A DNA stretch of 44,476 nucleotides. Origin: CAYRSS01 sp964426945. GTDB taxonomy: Bacteria > Planctomycetota > Phycisphaerae > UBA1845. The notes under the pieces are model-generated. The model worked only from the letters and a program-made list of their open reading frames with translations, ran no database searches and was not told the origin of the DNA. Each line of letters opens with the position of its first letter. Within the stretch, counting starts at the first letter, position 1. The stretch is from the NCBI GenBank assembly GCA_964426945.1, contig CAYRSS010000033.1, positions 1-44,476 of the forward strand. The letters are read 5' to 3'. Positions 44,123-44,476 of this stretch are shown here, in pieces. Made by a program: the position numbers and the translations under genes.

Positions 44123-44476
44123 TGGATCGACTTCGGCCGATCCCGCATACCGCGTCGAAAACGCCAGAATCCCCTTGTTTTGTGGGGTTTCCGCGTCGGC
44201 TTGTAAATCGTCGTCAACCCCGTTCGACGGCGTAAAACCGCCGTCTGGTGCGCTTTTAGGTGCGCTTTCTGGTGCGCCTTTGTTCGGGGTTTCGGCGGGG
44301 GGGGCGTCGATCCCCGCAGCCCGGGCGAAGTCGGCGTTCAAGTCCACCGATACCGCGTAGTGCTGTGCGGCCACGCCCGGCGAATTGCCGATCCAGCGGC
44401 AGACGGTCGCCAGGTCGAATTCCCTCATCAACTCGCTTTCGCGGCTCGCCCGCAAGTTTTGAAACAGCCGCGGCCA
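44060..44476 (-). CDS. Tyrosine recombinase/integrase, C-terminal part (5' end outside window)
   Basis: The frame is open to the window edge, entering as WPRLFQNLRASRESELMREF and continuing VCRWIGNSPGVAAQHYAVSVD. This matches the C-terminal catalytic end of phage-type integrases: the His/Lys-Trp region WIGNSP followed by the nucleophilic tyrosine in HYA. The following 60 residues are Pro/Ala/Asp-rich and probably disordered. The last 21 codons run through the antisense of tRNA-Ile (HEDSNLGP is the usual translation of tRNA antisense) and stop at 44060, so the native C-terminus may differ. The TTG at 44455 is internal. Orientation toward the tRNA 3' end suggests an integrated element extending to the right. 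Confidence 0.8.
   Translation of the reverse strand, partial: WPRLFQNLRASRESELMREFDLATVCRWIGNSPGVAAQHYAVSVDLNADFARAAGIDAPPAETPNKGAPESAPKSAPDGGFTPSNGVDDDLQADAETPQNKGILAFSTRYAGSAEVDPWAHEDSNLGPRRYQRRALAN
44247..44282. repeat. Three tandem 12-base repeats in the integrase tail
   Basis: GGTGCGCTTTTA, GGTGCGCTTTCT and GGTGCGCCTTTG follow one another. On the minus strand they encode a KGAPESAPKSAP-type run in the disordered tail of the integrase. Probably replication slippage. Confidence 0.75.

Overview
The window reads as chromosomal DNA of a GC-rich bacterium, most likely a planctomycete of the Phycisphaerae type. This is inferred from several traits seen together: very large secreted proteins with lamin-tail, CotH and dockerin-like modules, Cys/Asp-rich CDDG repeats, a PEP-CTERM protein, a MoxR/DUF58/BatA cluster, and weak or absent ribosome binding sites at several starts. 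No rRNA, CRISPR array or intact insertion sequence was seen.

Layout. 1-5358 (+): the end of a MoxR ATPase, a DUF58 protein and a BatA-like VWA membrane protein, then a two-TM protein of unknown role overlapping a Gfo/Idh/MocA-like oxidoreductase. 5380-10103 (-): PilT-type retraction ATPase, a membrane-anchored GspE/PilB relative whose P-loop has lost its key residues, and a CvpA-like membrane protein with a large extra domain. 10469-13908 (-): a tightly overlapping operon of a DnaJ-type co-chaperone, a 60-residue membrane protein, a membrane TPR protein and a PTR1/FolM-like reductase. 14053-15727 (-): a MATE transporter preceded by a compact unit with a good promoter, a 31-codon ORF and a strong intrinsic terminator, which is either an attenuator leader or a separate mini-gene. 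15863-17584 (+): adenine deaminase.

17699-21763 (-) holds two secreted proteins that join beta-propeller-like domains to Cys-rich modules. 22624-38336 (+) is the most distinctive block: two giant secreted CotH-kinase proteins (about 2464 and 1786 aa), then a VTC-domain polyphosphate-polymerase-like protein, a DUF4956 membrane protein and an HlyD-like membrane-fusion protein. This looks like one cell-surface phosphoryl-transfer or export locus. 38333-39826 (-) is a secreted PEP-CTERM alpha/beta hydrolase. 40164-43812 (+) holds a small acidic protein, diaminopimelate epimerase (dapF, probably leaderless mRNA) and a secreted VIT-VWA protein.

The right end has a tRNA-Ile(GAU) gene. A tyrosine recombinase running in from the right edge on the opposite strand reads into it, as expected for the end of an integrated element whose body lies beyond the window.

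The strongest candidates for something undescribed are the mini transcription unit upstream of the MATE gene, the CotH-CotH-VTC-DUF4956-HlyD locus, the degenerate GspE-like protein next to PilT, and the shared tail that follows the dockerin-like module in both CotH proteins.
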